Shown piece by piece: positions 24,040 to 31,480 of a stretch of DNA of 64,000 bases. The first letter of the stretch is position 1; the number at the start of each line of letters is the position of its first letter. Position numbers and translations under genes: made by a program. Below the pieces are notes generated by a model. The model was not told the DNA's origin, ran no database searches, and worked only from the letters and a program-made list of their open reading frames with translations. Origin of the DNA: Streptomyces sp. YIM 130001 (GTDB lineage Bacteria > Actinomycetota > Actinomycetes > Streptomycetales > Streptomycetaceae); contig NZ_KZ984561.1 in assembly GCF_003574445.1 (NCBI RefSeq), forward strand, positions 1 to 64,000, written 5' to 3'.

Positions 24040-24740
24040 GGTGGCCGCGTCGATGTTCGAGGTGGCGTCGAAGTCGAACGCCCAAAGCGACTTCTCCCGC
24101 GGGAAGCCAGCCGCCTTGATCCGTCGTTCTGAGCATCGCCGGGCCCGGTCGTCGCACCGGTCATCAGCAACTCGGCGAGACAGCCCCGGTAGGTCATCGC
24201 GTCCGTGACCGCACGGTCGGCGATGTCGGTGAACTCCTTGCGGAGCGACGGCAGTCTAAGCAAACGGCAGGCGGTGTCGATCGCGGCGTCGGCGGCCTGC
24301 TCGGTCAAGCCTCGCTGGCGGGGCAGGGTCACTGAGCTTCTCCCTCACGTTGGTCGGCACCGCTGGTGCGACGGCTTCGGAGCATTTGGTCATAGGAGGC
24401 GCCGACGGCAGAGGTCTCGTGTCCGGCGGAAGGTGTGCCAGCCGCCACTCCTGCAGGGATGTGACAGTTGTCGGGCCTGCCCAGAAACCGGCGGGATAGG
24501 TGTGCCGTCGGTTGGCTCGTCCTCTGACTGGGCGCCCTTGCGGGCCTCCAGGGCGACCGCGTCGGCGGTCAGGGCGCTGGCCTGAAGCGCGGTGACCAGG
24601 CCCGCGACCACATGTTCGACGGCGAGGTGCCGGTTCAGCAGCAGGAACTCGATCAACGCCCGGGTGCAGTCCCGCTCGCCGTGAACCTTGCGGGCCTGGG
24701 CCCACCAGGCGTCATGGACCGGGGTGAACTTGCCCGCTGA
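24040..24740 (-). mobile_element. Internal fragment of a second IS21-family element
   Basis: It matches the element at 6514-9062. The region from about 24040 to 24332 corresponds to the first ~95 codons of istB (TLPRQRGLTEQAADAAIDTACRLL), with a one-base deletion at the position of CGCACTCGG in the intact copy. The region up to 24740 corresponds to the last ~130 codons of istA (KFTPVHDAWWAQARKVHGERD and HVVAGLVTALQA), with further indels. Both outer ends are missing. The nucleotide divergence shows an old, separate copy. Confidence 0.85.
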
Positions 24741-24823
24741 AGTTGCGACCCCTCGAGGGGCGATGAGGGCGGCGTTCGACCCGGCGCTGCCCGGCTCGTG
24801 GCTGGTGTTGTGCCACACGCCAA

Positions 24824-24946
24824 CTCCTCCTCGACCACGCCGACGACAAACGCCGCCGCATCGAGAAGGCCTCCGACCAGGCCCGCGCCCGCCACGGCGA
24901 CCACGCAGTACGGCCCGGCACACTGGCTCAACCGCATCGGGGCTGA
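24824..24946 (+). pseudogene. C-terminal fragment of a DinB/Pol IV-like gene
   Basis: The frame LLLDHADDKRRRIEKASDQARARHGDHAVRPGTLAQPHRG ends at TGA 24946 and resembles the C-terminal tail of Y-family DNA polymerases (ARxRYGxDAVRPGTL). Only about 40 codons remain, abutting the IS21 fragment. Recognition is from a short motif, so it is tentative. Confidence 0.4.
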
Positions 24947-25051
24947 GCCCGCTCCAACGCGAGCTGTCCATCGACATTGTTGGATAGCTCAGCACTCCGA
25001 AAGCTCGGGCTGAGTGTGGCGTTCGCTCGGGCAGCGGAGTAGGGAGCCTTG

Positions 25052-25909
25052 GTGAGCGTTGCGGTCGGCATGAGCTTCGGCGCCGATATTCTGCACGACG
25101 TGATCAATTCATACGTGGGGCTTGACGATGCTGGGGTCGCGATAACTGCGGCACGTGCCGGCGCGGACGTCGTGCACAACATGTACGGCCAGCGGTTCAC
25201 CCACATCGACAAGGGCGCTGGGGACTTCGCCACCGCCGCCGATGTCGAGGCCGAGAAGGCGATCCTCGGCGTCATCCGTGCCGCTCGACCCGATGATGCG
25301 GTGCTCGGCGAGGAGAGCGGGCATCAGGGTGCCGCCGAGGCTGAGCGTCAGTGGTTGGTGGATCCTTTGTGCGGCACGCTGAACTATGCCGTCGGCAACA
25401 TGCTGGTGGCCGTCAACGTGGCGCTGCGTGACGGGGCGGCAGCCGTGGCCGACCCGTTCAGCGGCGAAGTCTTCTTCACCGACGGTGAGACCGCCTGGGT
25501 GAAGCACGTGGGGGCCGATGCGCAATTGGCCCCCACGTCCGCGACCCAGCTGGTGGATGTCAACCTGGACCCGCCGTTCCCGAGCGCTCCCGGCTTCCGG
25601 GCCGTGGATCTGCTGGCCCACTCCGGGTTCGTTGAGCGGTTCCGACCGCGAGTCGTGTCCACGACGCTGGCGTTGGCCTGGGTCGCTGCAGGCAAGCGCG
25701 CGGCGTACGTCACCGACGGCGGTGACCTGTCCGGGAGCGTGCATTTCGCCGCCGGCATCGCTCTGTGCCAGGCCGCTGGCTGTGTAGTCACCGGAATCGA
25801 TGGCGCCCCGATTGGGCAGGAAGGCCGCGGACTTGTCGTGGCCGCCGACGCCGAGACCCACGGCCTGCTGATGTCGATGATCCGCAGCCGAAGTCAGGAC
25901 TACACCTGA
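25052..25909 (+). CDS. Inositol-monophosphatase-like protein with altered metal site
   Basis: A protein of about 285 residues with the IMPase fold: GDFATAADVEAEKAILGVI, GEESG (Glu ligand), WLVDPLCGTLNYAVGN, and a late motif SVHFAAGIALCQAAG. The family consensus is WxVDPxDGTxNF and WDxAAG. Here the second Asp of DPxDGT is Cys, and the Asp of WDxAAG is replaced by His. Both are metal ligands in characterised enzymes, so phosphatase activity is doubtful, and the protein may bind a ligand or use another chemistry. GTG 25052 follows AGGGAG. It is monocistronic, between debris regions. Confidence 0.75.
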   Translation: MSVAVGMSFGADILHDVINSYVGLDDAGVAITAARAGADVVHNMYGQRFTHIDKGAGDFATAADVEAEKAILGVIRAARPDDAVLGEESGHQGAAEAERQWLVDPLCGTLNYAVGNMLVAVNVALRDGAAAVADPFSGEVFFTDGETAWVKHVGADAQLAPTSATQLVDVNLDPPFPSAPGFRAVDLLAHSGFVERFRPRVVSTTLALAWVAAGKRAAYVTDGGDLSGSVHFAAGIALCQAAGCVVTGIDGAPIGQEGRGLVVAADAETHGLLMSMIRSRSQDYT

Positions 25910-26138
25910 GCAATCGTCCGAGCGCTGGCCTCAAAGCGCGATCGGGACGCAGTCCCACCTTACGGGGGTGCTCAACTGTCCGGCAGGCGTCGGTTCTGGA
26001 CACGAAGGACGAGACGCCAGACACCGTCCCCGCCGCCTCGGCCTCGAAGCCGGTCTCGTGGATCGTCCTCGCCGCCGCAGCGCTGTCCTCCACCGCTCTC
26101 ATACTCGCCCTGTCTGATGCGGCTCCCTCCTCACCGGT
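25910..26138. other. Gene-poor interval
   Basis: An in-frame stretch ASKPVSWIVLAAAALSSTALILALSDAA (about 26040-26125) looks like one membrane helix without a plausible start or stop context. Nothing else is supportable. Confidence 0.3.
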
Positions 26139-26714
26139 TCAGGCGGCGAAGCCGATGTTGGTGCACTACTCGTAGGCGCCGTAGTCGGAGCCGAGGTCGG
26201 GCAAGACGCCGTCGGTCCATGCGTCGTCGAGGCCCCGGTTGTTGCCTCCGGCCCAGACGTCGACGATCGAGTCTCGGCGGCGGACGTTCATGGTGCGGTA
26301 GGGCAGCACGCACTCGTGGGGCGGTTGCCCTGGGACTGGTTGAGCGGGTGGATCTCGACGCGGGCGCCGCGGCCGTCGCGGTTGAGGCGTTTGAGGAGGT
26401 GACGGGCAACGTTGTGGCGGCGCACGGTGCGGTAGGTCTACTCGATGCGGGCGAGGTTCTTCTTCGACGGGGAGCGTTTACCGTCGAGCCAGGCCTTCAG
26501 GGTGCGGTCGGTGACGGTGAGGCCGGCGTCGCGGGCGGCTGTGCGGGCGTGGTCGGTGCGGGTGAGGTAGTTCAGCCGCGCCATCAGGCCGCGCTTGTGC
26601 GGTGACGGGGGTGGCGACGCCGCCCGCGAGGTCGTCGAGGCAAAGAGCGACGAGATCGGCGCCCTTGGCGCCGCGGGCACCGAACTTGCCGAAATCCAGG
26701 TTCCTGTCGGGCAT
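26139..26714 (-). pseudogene. HTH-type DNA-binding protein gene, multiply disrupted
   Basis: The start MPDRNLDFGKFGARGAKGAD at 26714 leads into LVALCLDDLAGGVATP. After a shift it reads GLMARLNYLTRTDHARTAAR, AGLTVTDRTLKAWLDGKRSPS and KKNLARIE followed by TAG. Next come YRTVRRHNVARHLLKRLNRDGRG, RVEIHPLNQSQ, and finally LDDAWTDGVLPDLGSDYGAYE, TAG, CTNIGFAA and a stop at 26139. The parts form one ~190-residue protein with a central XRE-like helix-turn-helix. Similar genes occur on actinomycete plasmids and integrative elements. At least two stops and two shifts inactivate it. Confidence 0.6.
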
Positions 26715-26882
26715 CTACCGATCCTGTTGTGGGGACGGGTCGGTTCCCGCGGTGTAGGAGTCTTTGACCTTGACCTCACTGACGCCGCGGCCTTCGGGGA
26801 ACACGTCACGCCAGGCGCCGATGAGGTGGAGTTCGTCGGTGCCCATCGCGCGGACGACCGTGAGGCCTGCTTCGTGGGCCTT
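26715..26882 (-). pseudogene. C-terminal fragment of the gene upstream of the HTH gene
   Basis: The frame KAHEAGLTVVRAMGTDELHLIG, then AWRDVFPEGRGVSEVKVKDS, ends at TAG 26715-26717, whose last base directly precedes the HTH gene ATG (TAGATG). The two were therefore an operon. The N-terminal part is missing beyond about 26885, where IS110 debris begins. The family is not recognised. Confidence 0.4.
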
Positions 26883-26910
26883 GACCCACACTCAGGCCCT
26901 TCTGTGACTC

Positions 26911-27000
26911 GCCCGACACCGCATCAGCGTCCTCTTCGCCATGCTCCGCGACGGCACCTTCTACGAACACCGAATCCTCGCACCGCTTGACGAAGAACAT
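26911..27000 (+). pseudogene. C-terminal tip of an IS110-family transposase
   Basis: RHRISVLFAMLRDGTFYEHR is the characteristic C-terminal end of IS110/IS1111-type transposases. Nothing upstream in this frame matches the rest of the protein, so only the tip remains. Confidence 0.55.
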
Positions 27001-27132
27001 AGGGGCCCCACAAGTGGAATTGACGCCTCACCAGTAGCGCGCTTTGCGCCGACCGGTGTGCCCCAGCGGGCGCACGCGGATGGCCTTGCGGCATGGGACC
27101 TGGTGGTCGTCGACGAGGCGCACGATGCGATG

Positions 27133-28815
27133 TCACCGCTTGATACGACCGCGGACGGCGAGGACAGCGAGACCGAGCAGCACCGGCTCGCCGATACGGG
27201 AGAGCATCTCCGTGTAGGTACCCCTGGTGGTTAGTTCCTGGCCGGAGGAGCGGAATACCACCGAGTTGATGACGACTTGCAGCGACTTCTCGAACCGCCC
27301 GGCCGAAAGGCGCTCCCGGTAAGGCCCGTCGGGGTTGACCGGGTTGGCTGTGTCGGTCGTCATCGAGATGCGCTGTCCGTCGACCGTGCCAGTGCTCTCT
27401 GGCTTCGGATCGTCCTTCGGCAGGCCCCACAGCATCATCGCGAGCACCGTGGCGGTCATGGCCAGCAGCAGCCAGCCCAAGGCACGCGAGGCGCGCAGAC
27501 CATAGCCGGAGATCGCCCAGTATGCGGCGAGTAGGCTCCGCTCGGCCCAGGGAATGTCGTCGGCGTGGCGGCGCATCTCCATCTCGCCGTAGTAGAAGTC
27601 GGCGGCTCCGGGCTCGTGCTTGCCGTCTTCGAAAGTCTTCCGCAGCTGCCGGTACACCGGTGCCAGCGTGGTCGGCTCCAGCACTTCCACCGTCTCAGGC
27701 GCGGATGTCCAGCCGCCGGCGGTGGTGCCACGGGCCGCCCGCCAGTGCTGCTCCTCGGCCAGCGTCCGGCGCCGCGTCCATCGCAGCGGCACCCAGTTAC
27801 GCCAACGCACCCCGGAGGGTGTGAGAGGTAGGAGATATCGTCCCTCCAGCCGCAGTTGGTCGAGGTGGGTGGTCCCGGCGAAGAGGCAGTCGGTGAGGTC
27901 AACGTTGATGAGCGTCAGGTGTGCTGCGTCCGCCCCTCGCAATGACGCCACCCGCGCGCGAGCGTCCGGTAGTTCTGGTTCGGCCACCGGGCCCCGTACC
28001 GTGAAGAACGGCCGGGAGTGGGCGACGATGCTCACTGGGTGTTCCATGACCGCGTCACTTAAATCGACGGTGGCATACCGCAGCCGCAGCGATGCGGTAG
28101 AGGCCCAGCGCGTCCGTTCGCACCGCAAGACCGCGGTGGCCGCCTCAATGGTCAGGGCGCTCTCGAAAGTTGCCTGGGTGAAGTCCAATGTCCCATGGCA
28201 CGTCAGCGGCCCCACTGCCCGAGCACGTTCCAGCTCCGATTCGCCTAAGTCGACGTCGCCGACTATTTCCGCTCCATGGAACCGGAACTCGCCGCCAAAC
28301 TTCACGGCTCGGAACCAGGCGTTGCCACCGATCTTCACCGACGCGAACCCGGCATCGAGGCGTATTTCCGCCCTATCAAACTGGACGTTACCGCTGATCT
28401 GCGTCCCACTGAACCAGGCGTCTTTGCCGAACTCTGCCCATGTGAACGAGGCGTCGCCACCGAACTCTGCCCGGTCGAACCGGGCACTGCTGCCAAACTG
28501 CGCTAAGTCGAATCTCGCATCGCCCTCGAACTGCGCCTCCTGGAACCAGGTCTCTCCCAGTTGGGGGCGGTTGCTGATCGGGTCTTTGAGTGTGGAGAGC
28601 AGCTCATCCAGCAATTCCGTGGTCAACCGGGTTCCGCGGTGGTCGATGTCGGCTCCGGGCTGGAGGCCAGCCAAGTAGACGGCACGATCAGTGTCCGTGA
28701 GGTGGGCAAGGCATTCGGCATACGGATCGACCCGGCGGCCACGACAGCCGAACGAGTCGTCAGACGCGGCACCCTGCCTGCAATGCGGCCAGCCGGGCGT
28801 GCTGGAGGCGGCCAT
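27133..28815 (-). CDS. Pentapeptide-repeat membrane protein
   Basis: A protein of 560 residues. From about residue 85 to 210 it has pentapeptide-type repeats with A(D/N/R)F patterns (AQFEGDARFDLAQFGSSARF, DRAEFGGDASFTWAEFGKDA, continuing through GNVQFDRAEI and GGEFRFHGAEI), forming a right-handed quadrilateral helix. A second repeat-like zone follows around LTLINVDLTDCLFAGTTHL. The C-terminal 150 residues include helices such as ALGWLLLAMTATVLAMMLWGL and a late ion-channel-like segment (VVFRSSGQELTTRG and LLGLAVLAVRG). This order occurs in actinobacterial membrane proteins of unknown function. ATG 28815 follows AGGAAGG at seven bases. Confidence 0.85.
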   Translation of the reverse strand: MAASSTPGWPHCRQGAASDDSFGCRGRRVDPYAECLAHLTDTDRAVYLAGLQPGADIDHRGTRLTTELLDELLSTLKDPISNRPQLGETWFQEAQFEGDARFDLAQFGSSARFDRAEFGGDASFTWAEFGKDAWFSGTQISGNVQFDRAEIRLDAGFASVKIGGNAWFRAVKFGGEFRFHGAEIVGDVDLGESELERARAVGPLTCHGTLDFTQATFESALTIEAATAVLRCERTRWASTASLRLRYATVDLSDAVMEHPVSIVAHSRPFFTVRGPVAEPELPDARARVASLRGADAAHLTLINVDLTDCLFAGTTHLDQLRLEGRYLLPLTPSGVRWRNWVPLRWTRRRTLAEEQHWRAARGTTAGGWTSAPETVEVLEPTTLAPVYRQLRKTFEDGKHEPGAADFYYGEMEMRRHADDIPWAERSLLAAYWAISGYGLRASRALGWLLLAMTATVLAMMLWGLPKDDPKPESTGTVDGQRISMTTDTANPVNPDGPYRERLSAGRFEKSLQVVINSVVFRSSGQELTTRGTYTEMLSRIGEPVLLGLAVLAVRGRIKR

Positions 28816-28962
28816 ACGGCATCCTTCCTACGTGGTGACTCACAGCGTGCCAGGCGCCACTGACCGACCGTCATCGCGGGAAGCATCGGACGCGGCCGCA
28901 GAAGGGGACGCGCACATCGGCCCGGCCCCCCATACCGTGCGACCTGTGTACGCAGATCACTG

Positions 28963-29061
28963 ATGACGAAAACGCCGAGACGGGAGACGAAGCTGCTTGC
29001 GCCAGCTGTACACGGTGCCCTGTGACACTCCTAGGACACCTTTCATTCGGATCATCTGATC
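28963..29061 (-). pseudogene. Helix-turn-helix fragment
   Basis: The frame MIRMKGVLGVSQGTVYSWRK, then QLRLPSRRFRHQ, ends at about 28963 and contains a convincing turn (GVSQGTVYSWRK). There are only about 35 codons with no N-terminal part, and a transposase fragment abuts on the other strand. Confidence 0.35.
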
Positions 29062-29064
29062 GTT

Positions 29065-29170
29065 GGCTCGAGTGGCTTTAACTGACAAACAGTGGCAGCG
29101 GGTTGAGCCGTTGCTTCCGGTCGTCCGGTCCCGCCTTCCGCACCCTGGAACGGCCGTGCGGCTGCAGCGG
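29065..29170 (+). pseudogene. N-terminal tip of an IS5-type transposase
   Basis: ALTDKQWQRVEPLLPVVRSR is the standard opening of an IS5-type transposase (LTDxQWxxxxPLLP). The frame then degenerates and stops. Confidence 0.45.
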
Positions 29171-29318
29171 CACCATCAACATCCACGCCACCACGCGTCG
29201 CCCACTGCAATGGCTGCGGGCCTCTGAACGAAGGGCGGGTTGTTGGTCGCCTAAGGGTTGTCCTGTAAATGATCTTCGGCGTGGCCAGGGTGCGTCCGGC
29301 CGCCGTGGGGCCCGTCGT

Positions 29319-30114
29319 CTATCCGGCGAGGTTGAGGTTGTGCAGGCGGGCGATGCCGAGCATGGCGTGATGGACGCCGTCACCCTTGAGTCGGCGATCG
29401 CGCAGGATCTTCCAGCACTTCATGCGGGCGAAGACGTGCTCGACGCGGGCGCGGACCTGTTTATGGGAGGTGTTGTGCGTCTTCTGTCAGTCGGCCAGTT
29501 CTTCGCCCTTACGGCGGCAGTGCGGCATGATCAGGTCGGTGCCCGGATAGCCGCCGTCCGCAATGGTCATCGTCTTGCCGACGGCGTCCTTCGCGCCGGA
29601 TTCCTCCCACGCCTTGCTGTCGTTGCGGTTTCCGGGCAGTGGCCGGCCGACGACCACGACGAGCCGAGTGTCGGCATCGATGACGACCTGGTGGCTGGTG
29701 GCTGGTGGCTGGTGGCTGGTGGCTGGTGGAGTAGCGGTAGTTCTTCGACTGCTCGGCCACCGTGTGGTCGCGGGTGGGTACCAGGGTGCCGTCCACGATC
29801 AGCACGGTGTCCTTCGCGAACCGCTGCCTCGGCCGGAGCGCCAGCATCGGACCGATGTGGTCGATGATCCGGTCGGCGGCGGACTTTGAGACGCCGAACA
29901 GCGGGGCGAGTTGGCGCAGCGTCAGGTTGGTGCGCCAGTACGCCGCGACCAGCAGTACCCGGTCCTCCAATGGCAGGATCCACGGCCGTCCACGCCGTGG
30001 CTCGTCCGAGTCCTCACGTCGCACTACGGTCATCAACTTGGCGAAGCTGCACGGACTCAGCCCGGTGAACGGGGCTATCCAGGACGGCTCTGACGCCGTG
30101 ATCACACCAGTCAC
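29319..30114 (-). pseudogene. IS5-type transposase broken by a 7-bp repeat expansion
   Basis: From 30114 the frame encodes LRQLAPLFGVSKSAADRIID (helix-turn-helix) and VLIVDGTLVPTRDHTVAEQS (first Asp). At SKNYRYST the CTGGTGG repeat begins and the frame is lost. The rest (DADTRLVVVVGRPLPGNRND, TIADGGYPGTDLIMPHCR, RARVEHVFARMKCWKILRD, LGIARLHNLNLAG, stop 29319) lies in another frame. A TGA also replaces the Trp expected in EELADW. Catalytic residues are otherwise preserved, so inactivation looks recent. Confidence 0.85.
29688..29729. repeat. Six perfect copies of CTGGTGG
   Basis: 42 bases consist of six exact 7-bp units inside the transposase gene. The continuous protein expected here needs only about two units (14 bases), so roughly four units, 28 bases, have been added. 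That is not a multiple of three and shifts the frame. Confidence 0.9.
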
Positions 30115-30170
30115 CTGAAGATCATGTCAGGGGCGTGCAGCCGGCACCGCGCCCGCGTTACGTTCGCGGG

Positions 30171-30704
30171 ATGCAGCAGCCTCCGGAACAGGTCCCCGCA
30201 CTCCTCGATGGCCCGGCCGCCGACGTCTCCGACGCCCATGAACTGCTCCTCGGCTACCTGGAGTGGTATCGCGAGGCCCTGATGCGCAAGCTCGACGGAC
30301 TCTCCGACGACCAACTGCGCACGCCCGTCGAACCGCTCGGCTGGTCGCCGCTCGGCCTGGTACAGCACCTCGGCCGGGTTGAACGCCGATGGGTGCGCTG
30401 GGGGTTCGGCGCCCAGGACGTCGTCGCCTATCCACCCGGCGGAGATGCCGAGGAGTGGACGGTCGCCGCCAACACCTCGACCGTCCAGGTCATCGCCGAC
30501 TACCAAGCAGAAGTGGCCGTTGCGGGCTCGCTGACGGCACCTGCCCTGTTGAGCGACAAGGCACGTCTCGGAGGCCGCTTCAAGACACCCGACCAAGCCC
30601 CCTCGCTCGGACGGATCCTCTTTCACCTGCTTCAGGAGTACGCCCGCCACGTCGGTCACCTCGACGTCGCGCGCGAGCTCATCGACGGCCAGACCGGCGA
30701 GTGA
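30171..30704 (+). CDS. DinB-family (DUF664, mycothiol-transferase-like) protein
   Basis: A protein of 177 residues. It has a four-helix-bundle DinB fold: LLLGYLEWYREALMRKLDGL, PLGWSPLGLVQHLGRVERRW (first His ligand), and RILFHLLQEYARHVGHLDVA with the HxxxH-type end. Actinobacterial DUF664 members include mycothiol-dependent S-transferases; the substrate here is unknown. ATG 30171 is taken over the GTG 36 bases upstream, which lies in the IS5 end region. It begins 45 bases after the IS5-type element and may be influenced by it. Confidence 0.8.
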   Translation: MQQPPEQVPALLDGPAADVSDAHELLLGYLEWYREALMRKLDGLSDDQLRTPVEPLGWSPLGLVQHLGRVERRWVRWGFGAQDVVAYPPGGDAEEWTVAANTSTVQVIADYQAEVAVAGSLTAPALLSDKARLGGRFKTPDQAPSLGRILFHLLQEYARHVGHLDVARELIDGQTGE

Positions 30705-31008
30705 GTCACCTGTGACTGCTGAGGCACTGCAGGACAACCCTTAGGGGGAACCTCCCTGGGCGCGGTCTTCGGTGACACCTGCTTCTGGGAAAGAAAGCGC
30801 CAACAGAAGCTGTTCGGAGACCCCTGACAGCCCAACGCCGGTGCGCCGAGAACGTGCAACACTCGCGTCCCCGGACCACCGCACGCCGGAGGATCGGGCC
30901 GCACGCCATGGAGCCGGTCGGTGGCTGCGCCCTTGCCGGTACGGCCGGCCGGCAGCCCCGGTGGCGTCGATTCCCTGCCCTGCGGCGACCAGCCGTTGAG
31001 TCAGTTCG
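30705..31008. other. Interval between the accessory region and the biosynthetic cluster
   Basis: No supportable gene. A short plus-strand frame GAVFGDTCFWERKRQQKLFG (about 30757-30830) could be a gene tail, but nothing precedes it. This is the natural left boundary of the cluster. Confidence 0.4.
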
Positions 31009-31479
31009 TCAGCGTTGATCGTGTCGCGTGGTGGTGGCTCGGAGCAGTGCGCGTCCCAACCAGTGGCCGGTGGCTGCTTGCAGCAGGGCGACCAGGAGTG
31101 TCAGCGCAATGGTCACGGCCGCCGAGGCGGGTAGCCCGGCGAGGCCGGCCGTCGTGCGTGCGGTGCCGCCGATCGTGTCCCCCGCGAGCGCGCGGATGAC
31201 CAGCAGTACGCCCCAGGGCACCGGTCCCAGCACGACCGGCAGCATGGCGGCGCGCAGGAGGCCTGGCCGACGCCATGCGCTGAAAGCTCCAGCGACGAGG
31301 CCGGCGACGAACGGCAGATACCAGAACTCCACCCACGCACCGAGCCCTACAACCACCACAGCCGACACAACAAGAACCGGTGCGGGCAGCGGTAGCTTTC
31401 CGGTTCCTCGTTGTGCGGTGGGTGCCGTGTCCGGGGTGATCTGGTCGGGTGGTTCCACGGCGGTGTCGGTGGCGGTCAT
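31009..31479 (-). CDS. Four-helix membrane protein at the end of the acylase operon
   Basis: A protein of 156 residues. The N-terminus is hydrophilic, and membrane segments follow: VLVVSAVVVVGLGAWVEFWYL, FVAGLVAGAFSAW, AAMLPVVLGPVPWGVLLVIRAL and AVTIALTLLVALLQAATGHW. The family is not recognised. The ATG lies one base after the penicillin-acylase stop, so it is translationally coupled and probably acts with the acylase in export, anchoring or tolerance at the membrane (inference). Confidence 0.7.
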   Translation of the reverse strand: MTATDTAVEPPDQITPDTAPTAQRGTGKLPLPAPVLVVSAVVVVGLGAWVEFWYLPFVAGLVAGAFSAWRRPGLLRAAMLPVVLGPVPWGVLLVIRALAGDTIGGTARTTAGLAGLPASAAVTIALTLLVALLQAATGHWLGRALLRATTTRHDQR

Positions 31480-31480
31480 G

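Larger units (their letters stand above)
29263..30126 (-). mobile_element. IS5-type element with repeat-expanded transposase
   Basis: The outer sequences CCTGTAAATGATCTTC (left) and GAAGATCATGTCAGG (right) are imperfect inverted repeats framing a transposase gene of the expected size. The transposase is inactivated, so the copy could move only if a related enzyme is supplied from elsewhere. The boundary is estimated to within a few bases. Confidence 0.65.

Noticed and set aside
26139-26882. Telomere-associated/terminal protein (tap-tpg) pair
   Set aside because: The order of a larger gene and a ~190-codon HTH gene recalls tap-tpg, but the readable sequence does not match the terminal protein motifs I know.
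27000-27132. Helicase-like DEAH frame (GLAAWDLVVVDEAHDAMSP)
   Set aside because: Only a short isolated match on the plus strand, without other helicase motifs. The reverse strand reads equally well as a gene tail, so neither is supported.
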